Positions 26,601-38,600 of a stretch of 64,000 bases of DNA are shown one piece after another. Source of the stretch: Shinisaurus crocodilurus (lineage: Eukaryota; Chordata; Lepidosauria; Squamata; Shinisauridae); contig CM037876.1 of the NCBI GenBank assembly GCA_021292165.1, positions 110,055,379 through 110,119,378 on the forward strand. The letters are read 5' to 3'. Both the position numbers and the translations under genes were made by a program. The stretch's first letter is position 1. Every line of letters starts with the position of its first letter. The notes under the pieces were generated by a model. That model searched no databases. It saw only the letters and a list, made by a program, of their open reading frames with translations, and was not told the DNA's origin.

Positions 26601-29600
26601 AAAAGCATGCTGTTACCGCCACCCCCCGCAGCCACCGGACACCCCCCGCCACCACGACCACCACCCCACCGCAGCCTACCTTTCCGTGCCGCCGCCGCTG
26701 CCAGAGCCCCGCCCACGTGGCGCGGAACGGTCTCCGCACCGCTTGAGCCGCCCCAACCCCCCGCAGCCACCGGACCCCCCCACCACCCCACCACAGCCTA
26801 CCTTTCCGTGCCGCCGCCTCCGCTGCTGCCGGCTCTGCTGCGGAACATTCTCTGCACCACTCGAGCCGCCGCCGCCGCCACCCCCCGCAGTCGCCGGACC
26901 CCCCCGCCACCCCCTGCCACCCCACCGCAGCCTACCTTTCCGTGCTGCCGCCTCCGCCGCTGCCAGAGCCCCGCCCGCACGGCACGGAACGTTCTCCACA
27001 CCGCTCGAGCCGCCGCCACCGCTGCCACCCCCCCGCAACTGCTGGACCCCCCCGCCACCCCACAGCAGCCTACCTTTCCGTGCCGCTGCTGCCGGAGCCC
27101 CGCCCGCACGGTGCGGAACGGTCTCTGCACCGCTCGAGCCACCGCCACCGCCCCCCCGCAGCAGCCAGACCCCCCCGCCACCCCCGCCACCCCACCGCAG
27201 CCTACCTTTCCATGCCACCACCTCCGCCGCTGCCAGAGTCCCGCCCACACGGCACAGAATGGTCTCCGCACCGCTCAAGCCACCGCCACTGCTGCTGCCG
27301 CCCCCACCACCCCCTGCAGCCGCCGGACCCCCCTGCCACCCCTGCCACCCCCTGCCACCCCACCGCAGCCTACCTTTCTGCGCCGCTGCCGCCACCACTT
27401 CCGCTGCTGCCGGAGCCCCGCCCGCGCTCTGTTTTGGCGGGGGGAACCAGGGCAACAGGGTTTAAACAGCCCTGTCGCCCTGGTTTCCCCAGCCAAAAAC
27501 AGAGCGCAGGGGTCCCGTCGTGTCAGTTCCTCCTCGCAGGAAGGATGCGACGGGACCAGCGGACGGGGAGGCAGCCTCTCCGGCTGGCCGCAACACCCAT
27601 GTCTTTTTAGTATAGAGTGTGTTGCCGTCACGTCCAGCAGATGGCGCCATTTTTCAGAAAAAGCATGTTTTTTCCTGTCACAGGTGTGGCATCTATATAA
27701 GAGGTATATACGCGCATATTCGAATGCAATGTCGTGTCAAAATTTCAAAGCAATCAGTGAAGAACTTTCGGAGATTTAAGATTTTGAACAAACGAACATT
27801 TACATTTTTATTTATATAGATAAATAAATAAATACTGAGCCCCAAAGGCCTTCCTGGGTGAATGAGGGGAAAGGCAGCAGCACAGGGGCAGTGAAGAGGT
27901 TATCTGTGTTTAACCTTGGCTGCATCCCAGACCTCTCTTCTGGAAACCACCTACCAGGCAAGGTAATACTGTGCTTGATTATTTGTCTGCTTAACTGACT
28001 TGCCTATTGGATTCATCCCTGTATTTGCTTAGTATAGGGACTTAACCAGCCACAATGGGACACATATGCTCAGATAGTATTAAGGAGCACAACATGTGCT
28101 TCAAGATGGCAAACACCCCCTTCTCTGAAATTCAGAAAAGGCTTGTCCTTTCCAAGCAATTCTCAAAAAAGCTTGGATTTCCCACAAAAATTCTCAGAAA
28201 AAAAGTTGTCTATTCCAAATGCTTTTCTGCTAGCCCTCCACTCTCCCAACCCTTCCCCTACACTAGGCTTCTCTTTGCTCCTCCTTTATCAGCCCTTTCC
28301 CATCTTCTAGGGCAGCTGGCTGGGGCATGCTGGGAGTTGTAGGCCAAAAACATCTGGGGACCCAAGGTTGGAGAACACTGTTCTAGGGGGACAGCTGCTC
28401 CTCAGGTCTTCATTGGAATTGAAAACCTTACCAAACGGAAGTTCCCAGGCCAGCTCAAGGCTTTGAGGCTCTGGAAATCATAGTTTGCCAGAACTTCTTT
28501 GTCCTTACTATGAACTCAGAAGCCCTGTCAAACTATAATTCCCAGAGACATTTGCACTGGACATTGTCTTGTTGGTAAAGCTTTCAGGTCTAATGAAGGC
28601 CTGAGGAGTAGCCCTTCTTGCCCCACTCTGGTTGCTGCTGTTGGAAGGTAAGTTTTAGAGAAGGAGGCCAGGCAGATTTGAATGACAAGAGCTTATGTAT
28701 AAGCCTAAAATTCGAAGGGATTTTTGGCTCAGATAATAAAAAAGCTTCTTATTTCTGTATGGAGGGTCTGTGCTTCTTTATCCTCCAAATTCTAAAACTC
28801 AGTAATGTTACTAGTTGTGCTGGAGCAAATGGCACCTGCTGACTATTGCTTTGGTGTGGAGGGGCAGTAGACCACTCACTCTTGGAATATGGCTGCCCAT
28901 AAATTTTGCCTTAATTTTATGTTCCCCAGTCAAGAAACAGCACCAGCATCCTGTTGATCCTGAAACTGTTTAGGGACATGTGCTGCCAAATGACAGCCAG
29001 TGTGGCATAGTGGTGAGAGTGTTGGACTGGGACTTGGGAGATCCGGGTTCTAGTCCTTGCTTGGCCATGAAACTCACTGGGTGACTTTGGGCCAGTCACG
29101 GACTCTCAGCCTAACCTACCTCACAGGGTTGTTGTGAGGATAAAATGGAGAGGAGGATTATGTAAGCCGCCTTGGGTTCCTTGCAGGAAAAATGGTGGGG
29201 TATAAATATAATAAATAAAATAAAATAAATATTCTCAACAGGAGCAGTACTGCCACTTAAAGCAGAATGCATTTTCAGAAGGCTGACATTTTTCTAGCAG
29301 GGCTCCTTTGGCTTTTGTAGGAGAAATTCAACAGGTACAGCTTTCCTAGAAGGGAGATTCAATGATGGTGAAATTTTAACTTGTGGAACTTATGCCCATC
29401 ATATAGGTGTTAACAGGTTGGTAAATTGCAACCTGGAGATTGAAACTGTGTTTTTACATTCCTGGATGAATCAGGAGACTCAGCAGCTGTGGGTTCTCAC
29501 ATCCTTCCTCCTTTCACTTGCCTCATCCATTCCCACCCCACTGATATAAAGAGCAAAGGGGCAACATAGCAAGCAGGAGAGAGGCAGATGAAAGGATCTG

Positions 29601-32600
29601 GGGGAAATTAAGTTGGAGAAATTGCTATGCTGCTTCATTGGGAAATTTAAAAGGGATAGTATCAATCTCCAGGTTGCAACTTGGCAACCCTAATTTGTTT
29701 AAGGCATAGGGGCCCTGCTGAAAATATGTTCTGACCTATGATTCACTAGTCCAAACAAAGCAGATATGTATGGTGGCCTACTAGCAGCTTGATAAAGCCA
29801 CCATGTTTGTTGCCTGCCTAATACTTGAAAAACAAGGGAGTTATGAAGCAGCTAGCTAGCCATTTGGATGTTGGGCTGCATTCTGACTGGTGGGTCACAG
29901 TGGTGAGGTTCTAAAGTAAGAGGTAATCCTTGTTTGGAGGAGTGTGTAGGGGAAAAAAGCTAAGAGCAGGGAGATTAGGGAAATCATGCAGTGTGGTTGC
30001 CAAGAAAAGCATCTTTTTCTACCCTATGAGATGATTCAGAAGAAGCAAAGTTCTTTGTTTTTTCAAGTCCACTCCATGAAGAAGCTCGCACAGAAGTACG
30101 GTAACTGCCAGCAGATGAAAGATAAACTTCACCTAGGACGTTCATGTTGATTCAGGTCCTGAGGGTGCAATACATGGCACACCTCCCACTCAATGTCAAG
30201 TATTGCTAGAAAATCACTGCTATCTCCATATAATGATCACACATCAGATGCAAACCGTTGGTTTGGGTGGGCAAGGAGGAGTTTCCCCCACCGTCACAGC
30301 TCCCCAGCCACTCTCCTTCATAGCCTCCAGCCACTCTCGCAGATTGTTTGTAGTGTTTAATGTTAAGTGTGCAGCTGTGCACTTTCTGAGAGAGTTGTCC
30401 AGTCTCTGTATGTGTGTGTGTCTGGGGCATTCTCATTAATGGCCAGTGCTTCCACATGCAAAGCAGCTTCTTTGGCCTGGTTTCCGAGTGTACACCCCAA
30501 ATTATTGCAATTGACAGCAGGCACCGGTGGGGCATCCAGGAGGACTGCTTTGCGTGGTTGCCATAAATGCTCATGCTTGGTTCCTTGAGCCAGTCAAGGA
30601 ATTGTTTGAGAAATGGGCATTTGGGGGGACGCCCCCAACAAATTGGTGGATGTTGAGTTTTTAAAAATATGTTCTGGCACCTGTGTAGAGGAAGACAATG
30701 AATGGCTGTCTTTTCACTCCCCTGGGGCCACAGAATGCAAGAAAGCACTCTTCAGTGAGCTCCTCAGCAGGGCAGTGGAGGCACACATTGAGCAGCAAAC
30801 CTCACTCCACCTCCTACTTTACTGAATTGTAGCAGATGAGGAGAGAGATTCAGAGTGTGTGTTTTGCAGCGGGGGTGGGGGGGCACTGCCAGCATGGGAG
30901 TCAGGCAGGCACCAGCCAGGCCATCAGGTTTGGAATCCAGACTCCAGAGTCGTCAGACGGTAGGTATGTTTCTTAAATTTTGCCTGGTTTAAAACTGGTG
31001 GTGTTGGCAATGGGAGTGATCAAGGCCAAAAATCCCTTGCTATTTGTTTCCCACCGCAATCCCTTCAGTTAATTTGCAATTCTAAAGTAATGGGTTCTTG
31101 CTCTGGAACAGACAAATGTGGATTCCAAACACTGGTTTTGTGTGTGGCTGTGTGGATCTCCCTGACCCCCAACCCTTTATTTTGCAGGCATGATCTCAAA
31201 GTTAATTTGCCTCAGTTTCCCTTTTCTGTGCAATGGGTTGCTGCTACAGAGCAGAGAAATGTGGGCTCGAAAGAATGTGTTAGTGTATTGTGGATATCGC
31301 AATACCATTAGCTGTTCTGCCCTGTGCCGCACCAGCTGCCACTAGTTCACATACCCGTTTCTGTTTCTGAGCCAGTTGTTCCAGTTCCTGCTCTTTTGCT
31401 ACAAGTTTATGCTCCAGATCCTGACTTCGGGTCTGAAACCTCTCCGTGTCCTGCAAAATTAGAGATAATCATAAGAAGGACATTAACAAGCCTAGTCAGG
31501 TGTGCAGAACAGGACTAGAAATATATTAATTTTATATCCTGCTTTTCTGCCAAAGATGGCACTTGAGTTGGCTAACAATACTAACATGAATACAATTAAA
31601 ACATAAAAACAGATTAAAAATACAATTAAAACACATCAATAAAAAGAAATAACAATTCTCATCCAGTTAAAAATAAAACCCTACAACAGCAACGCAGCTT
31701 ACATGTCAAAGTCCAGCCGGAATAAAATGAGAGAAACAGAGGCAACTTTCTTTTTAACAATGCAGGCAAAACATCACACACACACCCAAAAAAACCCTAC
31801 AGGGGCATGGTGAATTTTCTATCTCAAAAAGGTGTAAGATCTAGCTAATTGACACTATTGGAACGGCTACTGATCCAGATGGGATAGATTGGCTATTCGG
31901 ATTCCAGCCTAGCTGGGAGACCTCTTGCAAAATCTTTGGAAATCTGCCAGCTAGGGTGAACTTCGTTTCAAGTAACAAAAGGAGACATTCCAAAAGCCCT
32001 TGGGGAAAACTACATTTTCCAAGGGCAATTGGGGGCCCACACAGTGTGTTGGCCAGAGAGGAGAGGGAGAAACTTGCTGCTGTGGCCAGGAAGGAAGTGC
32101 ACTTTAAAGGAAACGGGGAGGATTAGGGGTTGGGTGAATGGGATGGAAAGAGGTTGGGTTCAGACTCAGAGGCAGGAATGTAACAGCAGGTAAGTCTCAC
32201 CAAACCTGGACTGGCTGACTTCTTGGGAAAAGCTCAACTTATTGCTGAGCCAATCAGATATGAGCCATGGGGTCACTCTGTTCTCCAGTCCAGACAGCTA
32301 TTTGGGCACCACCTGGATTGGAAGTGTATTTTGTGGCACAAATGGGTACCTTCGTGCACGGTCAAGCCCCATAATAAAGGGCTTCTCAGTTACAGCTTTA
32401 CACCAAAATTACATATAAATGCGGTACCTAAATACATTTTACATACTAAATCCAAAGGAGATGCGTAACACAGTGGGGCAATCCTCAGTTAAGTTATAAG
32501 AAAAGTGTTTATGAGTGTAAATGTGAGCAAACTCTTCACCATGTCTTGATGAAAATTTGGTAAAGCTACCAGGAGCCTTGTTTAATAGGAAGTGGGGGAA

Positions 32601-35600
32601 AGTATGAAGTGGGATAGACAGAGACAGTGGAGTGGGATTGTCTGTCTGTGTAAGGATATGAACAAAGGATGTGCGCCTGTATGAGGGTGTTGGCTCGCTG
32701 CATGAGTTTATTTTGCAATCCGTCCCCTTCCCTACCTGCACCTCTTCATGAAAGAGCTCACTTAAATCAGTGTCTTTAACTTACCAGTTCCATTGTTATG
32801 GTATTGGGGTGGGGGGTTGACCTGGATGACCCCTTGGGGTTTCTTCCAACCCTATGTAAGATTCTATTGTAAGAGGAGGATAGCTACAAACAAGTTGGAC
32901 GACATGTCTGGCCAGGCACATTCTACTGTTAGGTAAACTAAGGCCTGTTCTGGAAGGAGAGAGCCATTTTGGAGAAGGGAGTATGTCTGTCTTTCCCCCT
33001 CCCCTGGCTGAAGATAATATCATCAAGGGGTGTGCGAGTGTAAAAGGTTAGACTGGCTGTTTTGATTCAGAGTTTCAGACTGAGGAAAGGGTCAGAGAGC
33101 TGATTGTTCTGGGAGCCCTGGAATCATCTTAGAGATGCTGGCTGCAGGGAAAACAGTCCTGGCCCAAGACATTTTGGTGCCTGAGGCGAAGAACAAGATG
33201 GCACCCCCTCCCATTCCATGTACAAAAAGACGACTGGACTAATAGCTGATTGAGCACTGGCTATGGCACAGCATCCCTTGCCACACCAGAAGGCAGCAGG
33301 CTAGCGCAGAGGGCGCAGGGCAGGCTGTGCAGCACACAGCTCTCTCCTCCAACACATTACTTCCCTTTCCCAGCATCTGCCACCTTAGGTGACCGCCTCA
33401 CTCTGCCTAACGATAGGGCCGGCCCTGGGGAACAGTGAAGTTTGGGACATGTCTTGGAACGTTTGATATTGTACATCCACTTATGTTCAACCTGTATATT
33501 TGTAAAGGAACAGAAATATTACAGAACCCCATAAGCCTCCTGGGACTTCATTCCAAAGGAGATCAAACCCACGTAAGTGCTGCAGCCATGAAGCTTACCA
33601 TTGGGAGCGTATAGCACCATGCTCTTTGGTGTGTGAGTGAATTTGTAAGTGCCTTAACTCATTTCTTAAAGGAAAAGGATCTGGTTTGCCGGCCAGATGG
33701 GCGATAAATAAATGCAAACAAACAAATAAATAAATAAATAGTTGTATTATTTTTATTATTACAGCATGGGAAGAGCCCTGGATAAATCCATGGTAAAATG
33801 TTTCAAATGAGGATCCATACTAATGAGATACTTGCCTTCAAGAGGAATTTTTCTTTCTCGTTTTTGATCTGCTGTTCCATTTCCTCATAGAGGTGCTGGA
33901 TTTCTTCATCATAGGCAGCAATTTTTCTAGTCAAAAAGAGAAAAGTGCATCAAATTAAATAATTTTTGCAGCACGAGCAAAAACCAGGACTCAAATCAAG
34001 GAACCAGTCGTCTATTTGTGTGTGTGTGGGGGGGGGAGGATTTCTCAGCAAGAAGGTTATTACACATAACATTCTGTCCCACATGGAATAATAGCAGTTT
34101 ACCTTCCAACAGCCCTGTTTGCTCTAGTTGCAACCATCTAGTGCAGGGGTGGACAACTCAAGAGCACATAAGCAAGGCATGAGCCGGGTCAGTGCTTGGA
34201 TGGGTGACTGCCTGGGCTGCCCACATCTGTTCTCCTGCATTGAGCGGGGGGTTGGACTCGATGGCCTTATAGGCCCCTTCCAACTCTACTATGATTCTAA
34301 CTCTCATCTGCCCTCAGCATTGGGTAGGGATGATGGGAGTTGTATGCCGAAACACCTGGAGGGCCACAAGTTGCCTGCCCCTGATCTAGTGGTTCAGATG
34401 CTGGGGCACTCTCTGCTCCACCCAGTAGGAGGCAGAATTCTTTTTAATTGATGAAGACTAGCCTGCTGGGAGATACCTCCCACTTCCTCCTTGAGGCAAT
34501 TTGTCCTCCTGCCTCCTCAGTGTTTGGATAAATACATGGATATTTGGTCTGCTTTTTCTGAAGTTCATGCATAACTGTCTTTACGGATAGTTGTATTACT
34601 ACATACTTATTGATACTTATGGATGTATATTTCATACATATTACTGTAAGTGATGTTGGGACATGTAACACAACAGCAGCTGTGCCACAAATTGTTTTCA
34701 TTTGGAAAGGTACAGGGTGTCTAGAATAACAGGCTTATTTAGGCTAGAACTGTTATTCTCTTTCTCATGGGAAAAGTGGGATGGACAGAAATATGAACTG
34801 ATCACATGGTTTGTACTTTCTGATGACGTGTTATGATTGTTAAGTTTCGTTTCATAGATCATAGAGTTGGAAGGAGCCTACAAGGCTATCGAGTCCAACC
34901 CCCTGCTCAATGCAGGAAACTAGAGAAGGGGTCTCCCATCCAAGTAACAACCAGGCTTGACCCTGCTTAGCTTTCCACGCTCAGACAAGCTGAGCCAGCA
35001 TAAGCCACAGGCCCTGTAACTGGAGAGAAGGGGATTGCTTTCTGTATGCACTTCTGTTCCTGTCTTCTCTCTGACATGTAGCAATCATGTAATGCTGTGT
35101 GCTTGCCAGGACTGGCTATGCACTGGAATAAGCTAAGCTATGTAGTTTTGTATTAGCTCTGATATAGATACAATAAACAGGTAGAAAGACGTCCTGTGTT
35201 GTGAAATCTATTGGAGTTATAATTCCTAAGCTACAGTGCTGCAGGAGAGGCTGTAACCCGAGACGCTTGGAATGCTGCGTAGAAGGAAAGACGGTGAGTC
35301 TCTGTGTACATGGGCCACACAAGGGGCAGACGCTGTATTTTTCCATCTAACGCTCTGCTGGATCCACGTAGGCAGACGGGCCTACAGAGTGGATTATGGA
35401 CCATAAGGTTGGATTAATTTCCAAAGCCATATCAAGGTTATGCGCCCAGGATTATCGGATTACAAATATTGACCTCTTGGACTGTTGCCGGAGATCAAAT
35501 GGAAGTAAAGTTCGAGGCAAGGTCGAGGGTCTGAGCCAGCGGCGGCGGCATGTTTATCCGGCTGCTGTGGGGCAAAGCTTCAACTACTCGGAGGAGCAGT

Positions 35601-38600
35601 GATTGATGGCAGAGAAAGCCATTAAAGCAGAGGGCGAATCTCCTGGACCTTCTTCAGCTGGTAAGCAAAGGGAAGAAGAGGGGGGTGAATCTGCAAAGGG
35701 CTCTGAGAGTGAGGCCGAAAGTTCTGGAGGGGAAGAAGATATCCCTATTGTCAGAATGGCTGCACAGGCCCTGAACCCACAGATAGTTGAAAAATTATCT
35801 GGCACGAATTACGTGATTTGGAGCTTCCAGATGCAGCATTATTTAACTCATGCGGGGCTCTGGAATGTTGTAACAGAAGATGCTGTGGCTGTGGGAGCCC
35901 AAAATTATGATGAATGGAAGGAACGAGACGAGAAAGCGAAGGCAATTCTCTGCTTATCTGTTGAAAGTTCCCAGGTGCCATTCATTCAATTTTTGGAAAC
36001 AGCAAAGGAAATCTGGGATACCCTGCAAGGGACTTACCAGATGCGCACGGCAGGAAGTAGGATTATACTTGCGCGTAAGCTGTACAGGCTGAGCTTACAA
36101 CCAGGTGGTTCTATGCCTGAGCATTTGAGTACGATCCGGGACATGTTTAACAGGCTGAGAGCACAAGGGATGCAAGTTGAGAACCTGCATCAAGTGCCTA
36201 TTCTGTTATCCAGTCTGGATTCCTCATATGACACAATTGTGACATTGATTGAGGGTCAACCAGAACAGAATTTGACCATGGCATATGTGTCAGGAAAGCT
36301 TCTCGCCGAATGGGAGAAGAGAAACAGCAGGCATGCACGTAGATCAGCAAGCAGCGCGGCTGACTCAGGCACCGCTGGGACAAGCGGCAAGCTGGTGGGA
36401 GTTACCCAGGCAACTGCTTTGAAAGTCAGGAAATGCTTCAATTGTGGATCTACTTCACATCTTAGAAAAAATTGTACTTCTAAGGGCAAGAAAAAAAAGA
36501 AAAAGGAAGTTACCAGTACACCTGAGGATACAATTACTAAAATGGGCAAAAGTTTGATTGCTCGGGTGGGGTTTTCCAACCAAGACATGTGGGTGCTTGA
36601 CAGTGGAGCTTCTCACCACATGGCAAATTCTAGAGACTTGTTTCAATCTCTGGATGATGGATATACAAATCAATTTGTGGAGCTAGCTGATGGAAAAAGA
36701 ATCCAGGTGACAGCTACAGGAACAATTGACTTTGCTTTTTTGGGTCAACAGAGAGCATTGTTTGTTCAAGAACTGGACACTTGGTCAGTATATCACAATT
36801 GGCTAATGATGGATATGAAATAAGTTTTTCTAACAGCAACTGTGTAATTTCACATGATGGGGTGATCTGTGCAAAAGGTAATTTGCAGAATTCTCTATAT
36901 GTTATAAATCCGTTTGTAACACATGATGAGAAGGCAAAGAATGCGAATTTGAAACCACATGACAATTGTTTACATATTTTCCACAAACGTTTTGCACATG
37001 CCAACTACAGAAGCATAGAAAAAATGCCAGGTCTGTGTGAGGGTGTAACAATGAAACCATGTTCAAAGTATGTGGAATGTGAAGTATGTAGTATTGCAAA
37101 GTCACACAGGTCTAACATTCAGAAACACAGTGATAGAGTGAGCACAAGAATCTTTGAGCTGGTACACTCTGATGTTGCTGGTCCATTTGAAACTAGTTAT
37201 GGGGGGAACAAATATTTTCTAACCCTAATTGATGACTATTCTCGATTTGGATTCGTATATCTGCTGCAGAATAAATCTCAGGTTCAAGAGAGATTTGAAT
37301 CATTTGTTAAATGGGCAGGGAACAGATATAAGCAATATCCAATTGGAGAATTACTCACGGATGGTGGGGGAGAGTACATGAGTACAAAGTTCAAGAAATT
37401 TTTGGAAAGAGAGGGTATAGGGCACAAAGTCACAGCCCCATACTCCCCATTTCAAAATGGCGTTGCTGAAAGACGTAACAGAACACTCCAGGACATGATG
37501 AGGGCCCAATTGACTGAGTCAAAGGTGGGAAACCGTTTCTGGGGGGATGCATTGTCAAATGCTAACTATCTGCTGAACAGGTTACCAAATTCCACAATTG
37601 GAAAAACTCCATATGAAATGTTTCATGGGAGGAAACCAAAGGTAGCACACGTGCGCATTTTTGGGTGTAAATGTTTTGTTCATGTACAGGCAAGAAACTT
37701 TGAATGTTTTCTGCTGGGGTATGATGCACAAACGAAAGGGTACAGGTTGTGGTCACCACACCACAACAGGGTAATTCTGAGCAGGGATGTGATTTTTCAC
37801 GAGCAAACAGATGATCAGAAACAGCTGGTTGAATTGCACATGCAGGCAATGTCTGAAACGCAGCAGGATGCTTCTGAGGCTGAACAGGCCACTGGGCAGA
37901 TATCTGGGGAACAGGAGGGAGGTGAACAATCTCTGAGGTGTTCAACCCGAGAACGCAAAACACCTGTTAGATATCAGGATGAATTCCAAAGTGGGAAAAC
38001 TGTTGTACATAAAGCTCTCAAAATAGCTTTAGAACCACAAAGTTTTGAGGAAATTCAAAGCTTGGAACCAAAAGTGAAGAATGATTGGTTTGAGGCAATG
38101 CAGGATGAAATCAATGCAATGCATGACAACAACACATGGAGTCTAGTATCTTTGCCTGTGGGGCGCAAGGCCATCACCTGTAAATGGGTGTACAAGGTGA
38201 AGACAAATCACCAGGGGCAGGTGGAGAGATACCGAGCAAGACTTGTAGCCAGGGGGTTTGGGCAAAAGCATGGGGTAGATTTTGATTCCGTGTTTGCACC
38301 AACAACAAGGTATGCAACTGTCAGACTATTGTTGAAATTGGCAGCACAAAGAAAAATGATGGCATTTCATTTTGATGTAAAAACAGCTTTTTTATATGGG
38401 GAATTACAAGAGGAACTCTACATGGTGCAACCACAAGGTTTTGTAGAAGATCCCAGTCTTGTATGTCGTCTGAACAAGTCCATATATGGGTTGAAACAGG
38501 CAGCTCGTTGCTGGAACCAAAAGCTGGACACAGTTTTGATTAGTTTGGGGTTTAAACAAAGCAAAGCTGATCATTGTCTGTATACAAATTACACAGAACA

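Noticed and set aside
26556..27779. 407-codon Pro/Ala/Arg-rich frame and several overlapping frames on both strands
   Set aside because: They span a GC-rich minisatellite that stays open in many frames because stop codons are rare in such composition. No domain or splice context.
34854..35013. 5S rRNA gene
   Set aside because: Diverged from 5S and fused to a CR1 tail, inserted in an LTR. It is a SINE.
36735..36742. T TTT TTG heptamer in the right frame for -1 frameshifting between copia gag-protease and pol
   Set aside because: Slipping there would skip the conserved LFVQELDT part, which is still in the upstream frame. The homology switches about 40 bases later, so an indel explains the data better.
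37562..37963. 133-codon minus-strand frame, also at 42350
   Set aside because: Shadow of the copia pol frame; the same in both units because the DNA is duplicated.
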